Below are positions 35,528 to 44,663 of a stretch of DNA of 64,000 nt, piece after piece (the first letter of the stretch is position 1; each line of letters opens with the position of its first letter). The notes under the pieces were generated by a model that saw nothing but the letters and a program-made list of their open reading frames with translations, was not told the DNA's origin and did no database searches. Origin of the DNA: Streptomyces olivochromogenes (lineage in GTDB: Bacteria > Actinomycetota > Actinomycetes > Streptomycetales > Streptomycetaceae). The stretch lies in NCBI RefSeq assembly GCF_001514115.1, contig NZ_KQ948458.1:104497-168496 (forward strand), read 5' to 3'. The translations under genes were made by a program, and so were the position numbers.

Positions 35528-36267
35528 GGTGCTCCCCACGGGTTTCTGCTGTGTTTGCGCGTGGGTGACCAGTGAAGGACCTGTGTGGTTGCCGCGAAGG
35601 TACGGAAAGTGATTAGTTCGTGATTGAACTTTCCTGATGGGCAAAAAATTTGGTGTGCAGGGCGCGGCTGTGGTGTTTTGGGAGGTCATCGGCGGTGACG
35701 GCGGGATCGGGCAGGGGCCTCACCTCGGCGTCCCACCGCGATGCGTCACGCGGCTCCACCGTCGTCACCCGCAGTGCGGTGTGATGCTTCGCGTTGAGGA
35801 AAACGAGTCGTCCTGGTTGCCCGACATGCGCGGCGGTGTGGACAGCACGCCGCACTGCCGCGGTCCGCGAGGTCCACCGATCGGCCGCACCCGCGGCAAC
35901 ATCCGTCCGAGCGTTCGTGCAACCACTCGACACAGCACCCCCGATCGAACGATTTCCGCCATGCGGCGCTACTGAACAGTGGCCTGCGCACTTGACCTTA
36001 TGAAGCGCAGCTGAACTTTCGACTGTCGCTGAACAGTTCGCCTGACAGCGGCATCAGAATCACTCGGAAACGGCCTGCAACGACGTAGGCAGGTCGAAAC
36101 ATCCAGAGATGTACCTTATGGCGCTGAACGGTTCACCGCGCTGCTGAACTACATGCTGAACTCTTTGCTGCGCTGCTGAACTCTTTCGTGCTGTTCAACA
36201 CCCGTGACGTGACGGCAGTCTTTGACGGCAACACCCGTGCACATTGCCGTATCGGGAGAACTAGCCG
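35528..36267. other. Right end of the element, non-coding with GCTGAAC repeats
   Basis: No supported gene. Six GCTGAAC copies lie at 36010, 36028, 36123, 36143, 36155 and 36175, all in the same orientation and close to attR. This could be a binding array for the integrase/excisionase or a replication protein. The left part has an AT-rich promoter for the DUF4190 gene. Confidence 0.6.
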
Positions 36268-36326
36268 CGCACCTCGCAGGCCAGGCCGGACGGCATCGCC
36301 CCTGGTCGTTGGGCTGTTGGGGGGAA

Positions 36327-36392
36327 CTTGTAAAGCGAAGGTCGTCGGTTCGAATCCGACAGGGGGCTCCGTGAACCACCTGGGACAACGCC
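36327..36392. other. attR (right attachment site)
   Basis: It is identical over 66 bp to 16443-16508. A variant of the tRNA terminator follows to about 36425. Confidence 0.95.
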
Positions 36393-36586
36393 TCCGCGAT
36401 CATGGACCGTGGGGGCGTTGACGGCAGGTCTGCCCCGTAGATCACCTTGTGGTCCTCGCGTACCACCTTGCCGTGACCGAGCTGCACGTGGCCTTCAGCT
36501 TCCAGGTGGCGCGGGTGTGGACGAAACCGCACCTCGCAGGCCGGGCCGGGCCGCTGCACCCCTGGTCGTTGGACTGTCGTGGGGAA

Positions 36587-36630
36587 CTTGTGGAGCGAAG
36601 GCCGTCGGTTCGAATCCGGCAGGGGGCTCC
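36587..36630 (+). pseudogene. Second, decayed tRNA-Thr 3' end (fossil att site)
   Basis: CTTGTGGAGCGAAGGCCGTC, then GGTTCGAATCCGGCAGGGGG keeps the T-arm with a compensating base-pair change (GCCG/CGGC) but changes the anticodon loop. It lies 195 bp past the active attR and 124 bp before the VMAP gene. Confidence 0.85.
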
Positions 36631-36754
36631 AACAGCGCGAACAACAGGGGCATCCCGCGGTGGTGCCCGTGCTTTTCCCTGCCGTGCCCCGCTTTACGGC
36701 CTTACCCTGTTGGGCACCATCAGGGTGCCGCGCCAGCTGTGTGGAGGTAACGGG

Positions 36755-38227
36755 GTGAGAGGGCGCAGTCCGGATCGGGTCCGCAACGAGCTCATTGTCT
36801 CCATCGTGGACGCGTTGCAGGGGTCGGCCACGGTGAGCCAGGGGAGCAGCCGCGAGGTCTGGCGGGATCTGCTGGCCGGTGAACTGGCCGCGCCCGTGGA
36901 ACCCTTCGGCGGGGACCGGCTGAGGCCCTGGCTGTTGCAGGTGGTGAAGGAGTGCACCACCGTCGGCGACGGCCTGGCCTGCCTGGTGCGGTCGCTGGAG
37001 TACGTGGAACAGCAGTCGGCGACGGTCGCCGAGCTGTGGCCGCTCGTGGACGAGTGGGAGGCCGTCGACTTCTTCAACAACACCGATCTCGGTCACCTGC
37101 GGCCCGTCCTGCTGGCGATGGGCTCCACGGACCTGGCCGTCATGGCGCGCCGCGCGAGCCGGTCCCGCGTCCAGGAGCTGCCCGGGTGGTGCCAGACGGG
37201 GTGGCAGGTCTTCCTGCGGCTGGCGGGCGAGAACTCCCCGGCCGGTGAACTCCCGCCCAGCATGGCCTTCCTGGCGCTGTCGGCCGACCGGCTGATGGAG
37301 GACGGCCAGGCGGACGCCGCCGAGGTGCTGCGCCGCTTCAACCGCACCCAGGCCCTCACTCTGGGCATGGAGGGACTGCTCTCGGACTGGCAGCACTCGG
37401 ACTTTCCACAGCCCGCGCCCTCCCTCGTCCCCGCGTATCTGATGATCCAGTTCGAGCCGGACCGGATCGAGACGGACCGGTACTACCTCTCGCACTGGCG
37501 CCAGTCCGACTCCGAGGGATGGCACCCCGTGCGCGGTGAGACGGTCCACCTGGGCCGGGAGGAGCTCCCGGGCGCGGTGGAGCGGCTGATCGAGGAGGCC
37601 GAGGAGAAGTGGGCCGACCTGCGGCAGCCGGTGATCCTCGAGTTCATCCTGCCCTGGGAACTGCTGAACGAGCCGGTGGAGTGGTGGTCGAAGGAGTCCG
37701 GCTCCGAGGCCCCGACCCCGCTCGTCATGGACTATCCGGTGGTGGTGCGCAGCATCGAGCGCCTGCAGCGGGCCGCCTGGCACCGGCCCTGGCACCACAA
37801 GTGGCGGCAGCTGCGGGAGCGCCCGGCGGACAGTCACTCGCACTGGAGCAGCCCGGCGGAGGACGAGGCGTACTTCTTCCACCTGGAGCGTGAACTGAAG
37901 GAGGACCGGCACGCGGTGTGCCTGGTGCTCAGTCAGCCCCCCGGTGACGACTCGGGAACCGGCCGCCGCGAGATCCTCGCCGGCCTGCGGGCCGGGGTGC
38001 CCGCGATGATCTGGCACCGCAGCGACTGCGCGGACCCGAAGTTCCAGGACGCCATCGGCGAGATTCTGCAGGACCGGGGGCTGGGCAGCCTGGCGGAACG
38101 GGTCGGGGAGTGGCGCAAGGACGCGCTGGCCCTCGGCCCCGGTGCCTGGGACGGGCACGTGGGTCGCCATCTGGCCATTCTGCTCGACGACCCCGAGCGC
38201 AAGCCGAGTCCGCCCGGACCGGTGTAG
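36755..38227 (+). CDS. VMAP-C protein with N-terminal EAD2-like domain
   Basis: 490 aa. Residues about 5-95 form an effector-associated (EAD2-like) death-fold-type domain (ELIVSIVDALQGS; CTTVGDGLACLVRSLEYVEQ). The middle is a helical linker. The C-terminal VMAP-C domain (about 220-490) starts PAYLMIQFEPD and ends GRHLAILLDDPERKPSPPGP, a characteristic end. VMAP proteins are adaptor or core parts of NTPase-protease conflict systems. The protease gene nearby bears the same EAD2-like domain, so direct homotypic contact is likely. GTG 36755 has GGAGG 7 nt upstream. Confidence 0.8.
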   Translation: MRGRSPDRVRNELIVSIVDALQGSATVSQGSSREVWRDLLAGELAAPVEPFGGDRLRPWLLQVVKECTTVGDGLACLVRSLEYVEQQSATVAELWPLVDEWEAVDFFNNTDLGHLRPVLLAMGSTDLAVMARRASRSRVQELPGWCQTGWQVFLRLAGENSPAGELPPSMAFLALSADRLMEDGQADAAEVLRRFNRTQALTLGMEGLLSDWQHSDFPQPAPSLVPAYLMIQFEPDRIETDRYYLSHWRQSDSEGWHPVRGETVHLGREELPGAVERLIEEAEEKWADLRQPVILEFILPWELLNEPVEWWSKESGSEAPTPLVMDYPVVVRSIERLQRAAWHRPWHHKWRQLRERPADSHSHWSSPAEDEAYFFHLERELKEDRHAVCLVLSQPPGDDSGTGRREILAGLRAGVPAMIWHRSDCADPKFQDAIGEILQDRGLGSLAERVGEWRKDALALGPGAWDGHVGRHLAILLDDPERKPSPPGPV

Positions 38228-38540
38228 GCCGTCATGCCCCGACGGCCCGGGACGGGCCTCCGACCGGCGAGCGGAGGCGGACACCCCACGGTCTTGCACA
38301 CGCCATCGCCGACTGTCACGCTATTGACGAGACAGAGCCACCGGCTGTCCACAGGGGGCAAGTACCATCCGGCGATTGACTTTCGGACCCTTCTGCCGTC
38401 TCCTGTGGCCTGCCATGTTGCACCGCAAGCAGACCACTGCCAGGCTTGGCACGTGGATGTCACGCATGCCCGCGGACTGCGGGACTCCTCCTCGGTGCTC
38501 CCTCCGTCGTCGGGCATGACCGGACGTTCTGAGGGCGCTT

Positions 38541-41500
38541 ATGCAGTGTGACGACGGTCCACGACCACCATCGGCATCACCGTCTGACGATGCGTCACTC
38601 GGCGTGCTGTCGCACGCTCTGCGTGGCCTCGGGCAGGCTTCTTCCGCGGATCGCCCGGACGTACTGCTCGTGGTCGACGACTACGTGACCATGCGGGTCT
38701 GGGACGAGACGGTCACCCGACTGGCCGACGAACTCGCCCGCCAGGAGTCACTGGGCCCGATCACCCGCTTACGGCTGCTGAGTTCGGACGACACCGAGCC
38801 GGGCCGGATCCGGCTGGAGCACCTTCCCCCGCCCGTGGGCGAACACCGGGTGGTGCTGGTGCTGACCGACGGGCTGGCCGCGGGCTGGCGTTCGGACGCG
38901 GTGCTGCCGCTGCTGCGTGAACTGGGCCGCTCCGAGCCGATCGCGGTCCTGCATCTGCTGCCCCAACGGCTCTGGTTCCGTACCGGCTTGGACGTCTACC
39001 GCATGCGCCTGGGCTCCGCGCGCCCCTGGGCGCCCAACGAGTCCCTGCGCTGGGAACTGCGCACCTCGCCCCTCGAACCCGTGGACGACGACAGAGCGGC
39101 ACGGGCCGGCGTGGTGCCCGTCCCGGTCCTGGAGCGGACCGGTCACTCCCTCACCGGCTGGGTCGACCTGGTGACGGGCCGGGCCTCCGAGGGCGTGGAG
39201 ATGTCGGGCGTGCGGGCCCGTGACTGGAAGCGGCGGCCGGACGCCGCGCGTGCCGTGCCCTGGGTCGACGACGTGCCCGACCCCGCCAGCGCCGTACCCC
39301 CGTGGGAGCGCGTGTCGGAGTTCAGGGCCGCCGCCTCGCCCACCGCGTTCGCGCTCGCCACCCGCCTCGCGGCGGCTCCTCTGACGCTGCCCGTCATGAG
39401 CGCCCTGACGGCCTCGGTGCCGGGTGCCGGACCCGCCCACCTCACCGAGCTGCTGATGAGCGGTCTGGTGCGGCCCGCGGGTGCGGATGCCGAGCGCGCG
39501 GCCGACGTGGTTTTCACCTTCGGCCCGAACATCCGCCAGGAGTTACTGGCGCTGGCCCGCCGCCGGGACACCATCCGCGTGCTGCACGACGTACGGGTGC
39601 TGATGGCGGTCCCGGAGGGGTCCGAACCGTTGCTGCCCGCCGCGGACGAAGTTCTCGAGACGACCGGCCTGTCGCCCGTGACCCCCCGGAACGTGGCGTT
39701 CCTGCGCATCGAACTGGCCGCGCTGCGCGCCCTGTCCGGACGCTTCCTGCCCCAGGCCGAGCGTCTCGCGCGGGCGCTGCGCGCGTACGACCGGCAGAAC
39801 ACGGTCAACCTGGGCAAGGACGCACGTACCCACACGCGGCATCAGGACCCCGCCACCCGGGCCCACCGGGATGCCGCACACGCCCCGAGGGGGCCCGAGA
39901 CAACTTCAGAAGGAGCCACGACCATGGCGACCACGCAGCAGCCCGCGGTGGAGCGCGCGCGCTCGACGCAGCCGCGCATCTGGGGGAACATCCCCCCGCG
40001 CAATCCGAACTTCACCGGCCGCGTGGACCTTCTGGAACGACTGCGGGAGCGCCTTCAGGAAGGCACGACCACCGTGCTGCCCGAGGCCATCCACGGCATG
40101 GGCGGTGTCGGCAAGACCCAGATGGCGATCGAGTACGCCTACCGGCACCAGTCCGAGTACGACGTCGTCTGGTGGATCCCCGCCGAGCGCCCCGGCCAGA
40201 TCGGCCAGTCCCTGGTGGAACTCGCCCAGCGGCTCGGCCTCGGCACCAGCCCCGAGGCCAACATCGCCGGTCCCGCGGTGCGCGAGGCGCTGCGCGAGGG
40301 GCGGCCGTACTCCCGCTGGCTGCTGATTTTCGACAACGCCGACAGTCCCGAGCGCGTCCGTGACTACTTCCCCACCGGTGGCAGCGGCACCATCCTCGTC
40401 ACCTCGCGCAACCGGCGCTGGAGCGTCGTCGGCCCCTCCCTGGAGGTCGACGTCTTCACCCGGGAGGAAAGCAAGGAGCTGCTGCGCCGCTCGGGGTCCC
40501 CCGGGGACCTCGACGATGCCGAGGCGGACCGCCTCGCCGAGGCCCTCGGTGACCTCCCCCTCGCCCTGGAACAGGCCGCCGCATGGCGTGCGGAGACCGG
40601 GATGCCGGTGTCGGAGTACCTGCGCCTGTTCGAGGACAAGCGCAGTGAACTCCTCGAGGTCTCCCCGCCCCCGGACTACCAGCTTCCGGTCGCGGCCGCG
40701 TGGAACGTCTCCCTGGACCACCTGGAGACACGCAGCCTCGCCGCCCTGCGGCTGCTCCAGCTGTGCTCGTACTTCGCGCCGGACCCCATCTCCCGTTCGA
40801 TCTTCTCCGGCCTCGGCGGTTCCAGGATCGAACCCGAACTCGACCGGGCCCTCAACGACCCGATGCGGCTCGCCCGCGCCATCCGGGAGATCAACCGCTA
40901 CTCCCTCGCCCGCATCGATCACCGGACCAACTCGATCGAGATGCACCGCCTGGTCCAGGCCGTGCTGATCAACCGCATGGCCCCCGAGGAACAGCAGCGC
41001 ATGCGCAGTGGGGCGCACACCCTTCTGGCGGCCTCCGACCCCAAGGGACCCAACCAGTCGGCCAACTGGCCGCGCTACGCCGAGCTCTACGGCCATGTCA
41101 TCGCCTCGGGCGCCGTCGAGTCCGACCAGCCGTGGGTGCGCGAGCTCGTGATGAACGTCGCCAAGTACCTGTGGTACTGGGGGGACCACAAGGTCGCGCG
41201 CGAGTTCATGGAGCAGGCCTGGCAGACCTGGCGGCAGCTGTTCGGCGAGGAGGACCAGCAGACGCGGCTGATGGCATGGTGGCTGAGCTTCGTCTATCTC
41301 AAGGTGGGCCGTTACGACGATGCCTCGCAGCTCGTCGCCCAGCTCAAGGACGTCTACGCCCGCACCGCGCCCGCGGACCGGGAGGACACCCGTGAGGACG
41401 CGCTGGAGACGCTGAACCTGGAAGCCGCCGTGCGACGCGTCCAGGGGGACTTCGCCGCCGGGGCCGAGCTGGACGAGGCGGCCTACGACCGGGCCCGCCG

Positions 41501-42494
41501 TGCCTTCGGCGAGGACGATCCCACCACGCTGGACAGGGCCCACAACCTCGGGGTGAGCCTGCGGCTGGTCGGCGAGTTCCAGCGCGCGCTGGAACTGGAC
41601 CAGCACACGCACGCCCTGAAGGCCCGGCTGTTCGGACGTGACCACCAGCAGTCGCTGATCACCGAGGCGAGCATCGCCGTCGACGTGCGGGAGACCGGCG
41701 ACTACGTCGGCGCGCGGTCCCTGCAGCAGGCGGTCGTCGACGGTTTCCGCGCGGTCTTCGGGGCCGGCAACCCCTCGACGCTGGGTACCGTGCGCCAGCT
41801 CAGTGAGGCGTCCCGCAAGGAGGGCGACCCGGTCACCGCGCTGGTCCTGGCACGCGAGGCGTTCGACCAGTTCACCCGTCGGTACGGCGACACGCACCCC
41901 GAGTCCCTGACCGCATCCCTCGCCCTGTCGGTGGCGCTGCGGCACAACGGTGAGCTGGAGGCGGCCCGCGACCGCGGGGAGAAGGCGCGCGAGCGCTACC
42001 GCAGGCTGTTCCAGGCCGACCACCCGCACGTCCTGGCGGCCGACATCGACCTCGCTGTGACGTTGCGGCTGTTGGGCCGGGTGCAGGAGGCCAAGCTGCT
42101 GGACGAGAAGGCGCTGGAGTCGCTGACCGAACGCCTCGGGGCGGGCCATCCGATCGCGCTTGCCTGTGCCATCAACCTGGCGAGCGACTTGAGCGCGCAG
42201 GGACAGTCGGCCGAGGCCCGCCAACTTGGCGAGAAGACGGTGGAGCTGTGCCGGGAGCGACTGGGCGAGGACCACCCCACCACATTGGTGTGCGCGGCCA
42301 ATCTCTCCCTCGACCTCATCGCCGTCGGCCAGGAATCGGAGGGCGCGGCATTGCACGCGGCCACACTGGAGCGGATGGAGCGGGTCCTCGACGGGCCCCG
42401 GCTGCGCTCCGCCGAGCCCGCGCCGCACCCGGCGACGCTGCAGACCCGGGCGATGAAGCGGGCCAACTGCGACATCGACCCGATGCCGTTGTGA
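38541..42494 (+). CDS. fxsT: SAV_2336 / NB-ARC / TPR sensor protein (FxsT-like)
   Basis: 1,317 aa. An N-terminal SAV_2336-type domain (about 1-430) contains DVLLVVDDYVTM. A flexible junction (430-490) precedes an NB-ARC/STAND ATPase with Walker A GMGGVGKT (519-526), Walker B WLLIFDNAD (593-601), TSRNRRW and GDLPLALEQAA (GLPL-type). About eight TPRs follow (900-1290; GEDDPTTLDRAHNLGVSLRL, GDTHPESLTASLALSVALRH). It is an NLR-like signalling switch. An in-frame ATG at 39924 has a full AGAAGGAG 8 nt upstream, so a shorter NB-ARC-TPR product may also be made. Confidence 0.88.
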   Translation: MQCDDGPRPPSASPSDDASLGVLSHALRGLGQASSADRPDVLLVVDDYVTMRVWDETVTRLADELARQESLGPITRLRLLSSDDTEPGRIRLEHLPPPVGEHRVVLVLTDGLAAGWRSDAVLPLLRELGRSEPIAVLHLLPQRLWFRTGLDVYRMRLGSARPWAPNESLRWELRTSPLEPVDDDRAARAGVVPVPVLERTGHSLTGWVDLVTGRASEGVEMSGVRARDWKRRPDAARAVPWVDDVPDPASAVPPWERVSEFRAAASPTAFALATRLAAAPLTLPVMSALTASVPGAGPAHLTELLMSGLVRPAGADAERAADVVFTFGPNIRQELLALARRRDTIRVLHDVRVLMAVPEGSEPLLPAADEVLETTGLSPVTPRNVAFLRIELAALRALSGRFLPQAERLARALRAYDRQNTVNLGKDARTHTRHQDPATRAHRDAAHAPRGPETTSEGATTMATTQQPAVERARSTQPRIWGNIPPRNPNFTGRVDLLERLRERLQEGTTTVLPEAIHGMGGVGKTQMAIEYAYRHQSEYDVVWWIPAERPGQIGQSLVELAQRLGLGTSPEANIAGPAVREALREGRPYSRWLLIFDNADSPERVRDYFPTGGSGTILVTSRNRRWSVVGPSLEVDVFTREESKELLRRSGSPGDLDDAEADRLAEALGDLPLALEQAAAWRAETGMPVSEYLRLFEDKRSELLEVSPPPDYQLPVAAAWNVSLDHLETRSLAALRLLQLCSYFAPDPISRSIFSGLGGSRIEPELDRALNDPMRLARAIREINRYSLARIDHRTNSIEMHRLVQAVLINRMAPEEQQRMRSGAHTLLAASDPKGPNQSANWPRYAELYGHVIASGAVESDQPWVRELVMNVAKYLWYWGDHKVAREFMEQAWQTWRQLFGEEDQQTRLMAWWLSFVYLKVGRYDDASQLVAQLKDVYARTAPADREDTREDALETLNLEAAVRRVQGDFAAGAELDEAAYDRARRAFGEDDPTTLDRAHNLGVSLRLVGEFQRALELDQHTHALKARLFGRDHQQSLITEASIAVDVRETGDYVGARSLQQAVVDGFRAVFGAGNPSTLGTVRQLSEASRKEGDPVTALVLAREAFDQFTRRYGDTHPESLTASLALSVALRHNGELEAARDRGEKARERYRRLFQADHPHVLAADIDLAVTLRLLGRVQEAKLLDEKALESLTERLGAGHPIALACAINLASDLSAQGQSAEARQLGEKTVELCRERLGEDHPTTLVCAANLSLDLIAVGQESEGAALHAATLERMERVLDGPRLRSAEPAPHPATLQTRAMKRANCDIDPMPL

Positions 42495-42526
42495 GGTGAG
42501 GGTCAAGGCCGCGCGACCGCCGGTGG

Positions 42527-44347
42527 CTACCGCGAACCCGTGGGTGAGGCGAGCCAGGCGGCCAGGCGGACGGGGTCCGGTGCGGTACCGGTAGCGCGTA
42601 ACACGGCGTGGTGGACCGTCCGTGCCCGCTCGGGCCAGTGGCAGAGCAGGTGGGCCGCCGCGGGTTCCGTGCCCGCCGCCTTCAGGGCGTGCCCGAGGCC
42701 CGCCCAGGCGCCTGCCCGCTCGGGTTCGACGGCCAGGTGGGCCCGGTAGGCGTGCTGGGCCGCCGTGGGGTCTCCCGCCGCCAGCAGTGCGTCGCCGGGC
42801 AGGGCTCCGGTGACGTGGGCCGCGGCCTTCTCGGGGTCTTCGGACGGCGGTCGTTCGTCGGGAGTGGTGCTGAGGTGGTGGCGGGCGAGCATGGCCATGC
42901 TGTCCAGCCAGCGTGCGGACAGGTCGGGGACGAGGTCGGGCTCGGCCGCCAGGGCGGCGGGCGGTCCGCTCGCCCCGGCCAGCCAGGCGCGTACGGCCTC
43001 CTCCACCGCGGGCGCGGGGGGCCGCAGGTGGTGGACCCGCCAGCGGGCGACGTGGTCGGCGGCACACAGCCGGGCCAGGGCCAGTTGCTCCTCGGGAACC
43101 GGCTCCTTGAGCCACTGCGCGCAGTGGCCGCGCAGGGTGTCCAGCAGGGCGGCGCCGAGCGGTGTGCGGCGCGGATGGCGGTGGACCTGTTCCAGCGCCG
43201 TGGCCACATGGGTCCGCCACAGTGCGAACTCGAAGTGCGCGATGGCCTGCTGGGCGTCGGCCTCTTCCCGGTGGGCGCGCCAGAAGCGGGCTATCCCCAC
43301 GAACGCGTAGATGCCCTGGAGCAGCCCGTCGAGAGGTCGGGGGTCGTCGCGCCAGGGCGCGTACCACAGCTCCGTACTCGCGTCGGCACTGTCGGTCAGC
43401 AGAGGTGTCAGGTGCAGGAGGCCGCCCAGTTTGGTGTGCTGGAACTCGTGCACGAGTGTGACCGCGAGCTGAACGGCGTCGTCGGGTTCGGAGGCCTCGA
43501 TGCCGCCGAAGGCGTCCCCGGACGTCACGCTGCGCGGCCGAAACCTTTCCCTTGCCGGGGTCGGAGTCAGCGAGAACACCCCCCGCCGCATGGCCTCGGC
43601 CGTCCCGGGCAGTTCCCGCAGCAGCACCCTCCAGGCCCGCTCCAGCTCCTGCCGCCACTGCGTCACCGCCTCCTCGGACAGCGGGCGCGGCTCGGTCGGC
43701 TGCGGATACGTGCGATACGGGTCCAGGTCGTCCAGTGCCACGTCGAGCTGTCGCCCGGCGGGGCCGACCGCGAGTCTGCGCACCTGGTGCCACCCCGGTC
43801 CGGCCGACCCGGGCGCGGGCGGTACGGCGATCGTGGCGTCGGCCGTCTCCACCACCGCGCGTCCGCCCTCGGCGCGCACGGTGGCCGTCGTCCACGGCTC
43901 GGTCGTCGGCAGTACCGCACAGCCGAGGGTCGGCAGCGGCACCCGGCCGTGCCGAACCGGGACCTCGATGCTGAAGTCCAGCTCCGCGCGTAGCGCCGCC
44001 ACGGCGGCGAGCGCCGAGAAATGGCCGAGCACCACCCACAGCGGCGGCTCGTCCTGCGGAATCGACCCGCGCAGCCGACGTAACGCGGTGGCCAGCCACA
44101 TTCCTGTCTGCGGATACATCAGCAGTTCGTCGACGACGGAGGGCGAACGTTGCTGCGCCTCGCTGAGGAGGTCCCAGGCGGGACCGGTGTCCATGGCGTC
44201 GTCGAGCATCCGCAACAGCAGCAGACGGCGGCTGCGTTCGGCTTCGAGCAGGAGGTCCAAGGTGGCCGGATCGCCTTCGCCACGGGCCAGCTCGGCCAGC
44301 GCGGCGGCAGGCAGGTGATGATGGGGCGGGGACGGCTCAGCACTCAT
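42527..44347 (-). CDS. HExxH peptide-modifying enzyme (aKG-HExxH type), copy 1
   Basis: 606 aa. The metal site is LVHEFQHTKL (His300, Glu301, His304) with a conserved His312 two turns on. YAPWRDDPRPLDGLLQGIYAF follows soon after, and the C-terminus has a TPR-like helical part (GDPTAAQHAYRAHLAVEPER). Members of this family are thought to be alpha-ketoglutarate-dependent peptide beta-hydroxylases rather than proteases. Its likely substrate is the 59-aa peptide encoded 17 bp upstream. It is convergent with the FxsT-like gene. Confidence 0.82.
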   Translation of the reverse strand: MSAEPSPPHHHLPAAALAELARGEGDPATLDLLLEAERSRRLLLLRMLDDAMDTGPAWDLLSEAQQRSPSVVDELLMYPQTGMWLATALRRLRGSIPQDEPPLWVVLGHFSALAAVAALRAELDFSIEVPVRHGRVPLPTLGCAVLPTTEPWTTATVRAEGGRAVVETADATIAVPPAPGSAGPGWHQVRRLAVGPAGRQLDVALDDLDPYRTYPQPTEPRPLSEEAVTQWRQELERAWRVLLRELPGTAEAMRRGVFSLTPTPARERFRPRSVTSGDAFGGIEASEPDDAVQLAVTLVHEFQHTKLGGLLHLTPLLTDSADASTELWYAPWRDDPRPLDGLLQGIYAFVGIARFWRAHREEADAQQAIAHFEFALWRTHVATALEQVHRHPRRTPLGAALLDTLRGHCAQWLKEPVPEEQLALARLCAADHVARWRVHHLRPPAPAVEEAVRAWLAGASGPPAALAAEPDLVPDLSARWLDSMAMLARHHLSTTPDERPPSEDPEKAAAHVTGALPGDALLAAGDPTAAQHAYRAHLAVEPERAGAWAGLGHALKAAGTEPAAAHLLCHWPERARTVHHAVLRATGTAPDPVRLAAWLASPTGSR

Positions 44348-44364
44348 GGGCGGCCCTGGCGTCG

Positions 44365-44544
44365 TCAGTCGAAACGCTCCGCGGGGTTGAAGTCGCTGAC
44401 ACTGGCCTGCGGCAGGTCGATGCGTTGCTGCAGCTCCTCCAGCGACGCGGCGAGAACTCGGCGGTCAATGGAGCGCAGCGTTTCAAGAGATACCCCCGCG
44501 AGATCGACCAGGCTGGACTCGACGGCGGCCACAGACGGCTCCAT
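44365..44544 (-). CDS. Candidate RiPP precursor peptide 1
   Basis: 59 aa. The leader MEPSVAAVESSLVDLAGVSL resembles FxSxx-COOH (FxsA) leaders (E-S-x-L-x-D-L-x-x-V-x-L), then DRRVLAASLEELQQRID and the C-terminus SVSDFNPAERFD. It is a clear paralogue of the peptide at 46281-46451, sharing the leader and an (F/Y)NPxR end. The ATG at 44544 has GAAGGGG 10 nt upstream; an alternative GTG at 44595 follows AGGAGG by only 2 nt and would add 17 residues. Directly upstream of the HExxH gene. Confidence 0.75.
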   Translation of the reverse strand: MEPSVAAVESSLVDLAGVSLETLRSIDRRVLAASLEELQQRIDLPQASVSDFNPAERFD

Positions 44545-44632
44545 GACGGCCAAACCCCTTCCCCCCGGCTGTGTTTGTGGATGCGGGCTGCTCACATCCT
44601 CCTGATAATGGCCCGCTGCGCGGAGGATGAAA

Positions 44633-44648
44633 CCCCGCGCCCGCGGGG
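44633..44648 (-). terminator. Short terminator/attenuator before the peptide gene
   Basis: On the minus strand CCCCGC-GGGC-GCGGGG is followed by TTTC. It lies just after the protease gene and before peptide 1, and may set the ratio between protease and peptide-enzyme transcripts. Confidence 0.5.
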
Positions 44649-44663
44649 CGGCGCGATATCAGG

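Larger units (their letters stand above)
16443..36392. mobile_element. Integrated conjugative element (AICE) of about 19.9 kb in tRNA-Thr
   Basis: A 66-bp perfect direct repeat (16443-16508 and 36327-36392) made of the tRNA-Thr 3' half plus downstream sequence bounds the element. Inside are integrase and excisionase at the left end, a Prim-Pol/helicase replication module, a TraB/FtsK-type transfer module, a GntR regulator and cargo genes. This is the standard actinomycete integrative and conjugative layout, with Prim-Pol replication in place of a pSAM2-type rolling-circle RepSA. Cargo at 29.0-33.0 kb is clearly poorer in GC. Confidence 0.95.
36268..36630. repeat. 103-bp direct repeat, two diverged copies
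   Basis: 36268-36370 and 36528-36630 align end to end without gaps at an offset of exactly 260 bp. Each copy is about 59 bp of element-end sequence (CGCACCTCGCAGGCC start) followed by the tRNA-Thr 3' end. The second copy carries substitutions in the tRNA part (TGGAGCG, GGCCGTC, CCGGCAG). Confidence 0.9.

Noticed and set aside
36149..38299. Long minus-strand frame across attR and the VMAP gene
   Set aside because: Its translation contains CRIRTDDLRF and PDSNRRP, which are well-known false products of tRNA T-arms, and the rest is antisense to VMAP.
39906..44099. Very long minus-strand open frame (about 1,400 codons) opposite the FxsT-like gene
   Set aside because: It is antisense to strongly coded genes, low in complexity, and its Arg/Gly/Pro-rich translation has no motifs. 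It is a GC-bias shadow.
42527..44347. HExxH enzyme as an ordinary metalloprotease
   Set aside because: The size, the close peptide gene and the block YAPWRDDPRPL fit the HExxH peptide-modification family better than known protease families, although a peptidase role cannot be excluded by reading alone.
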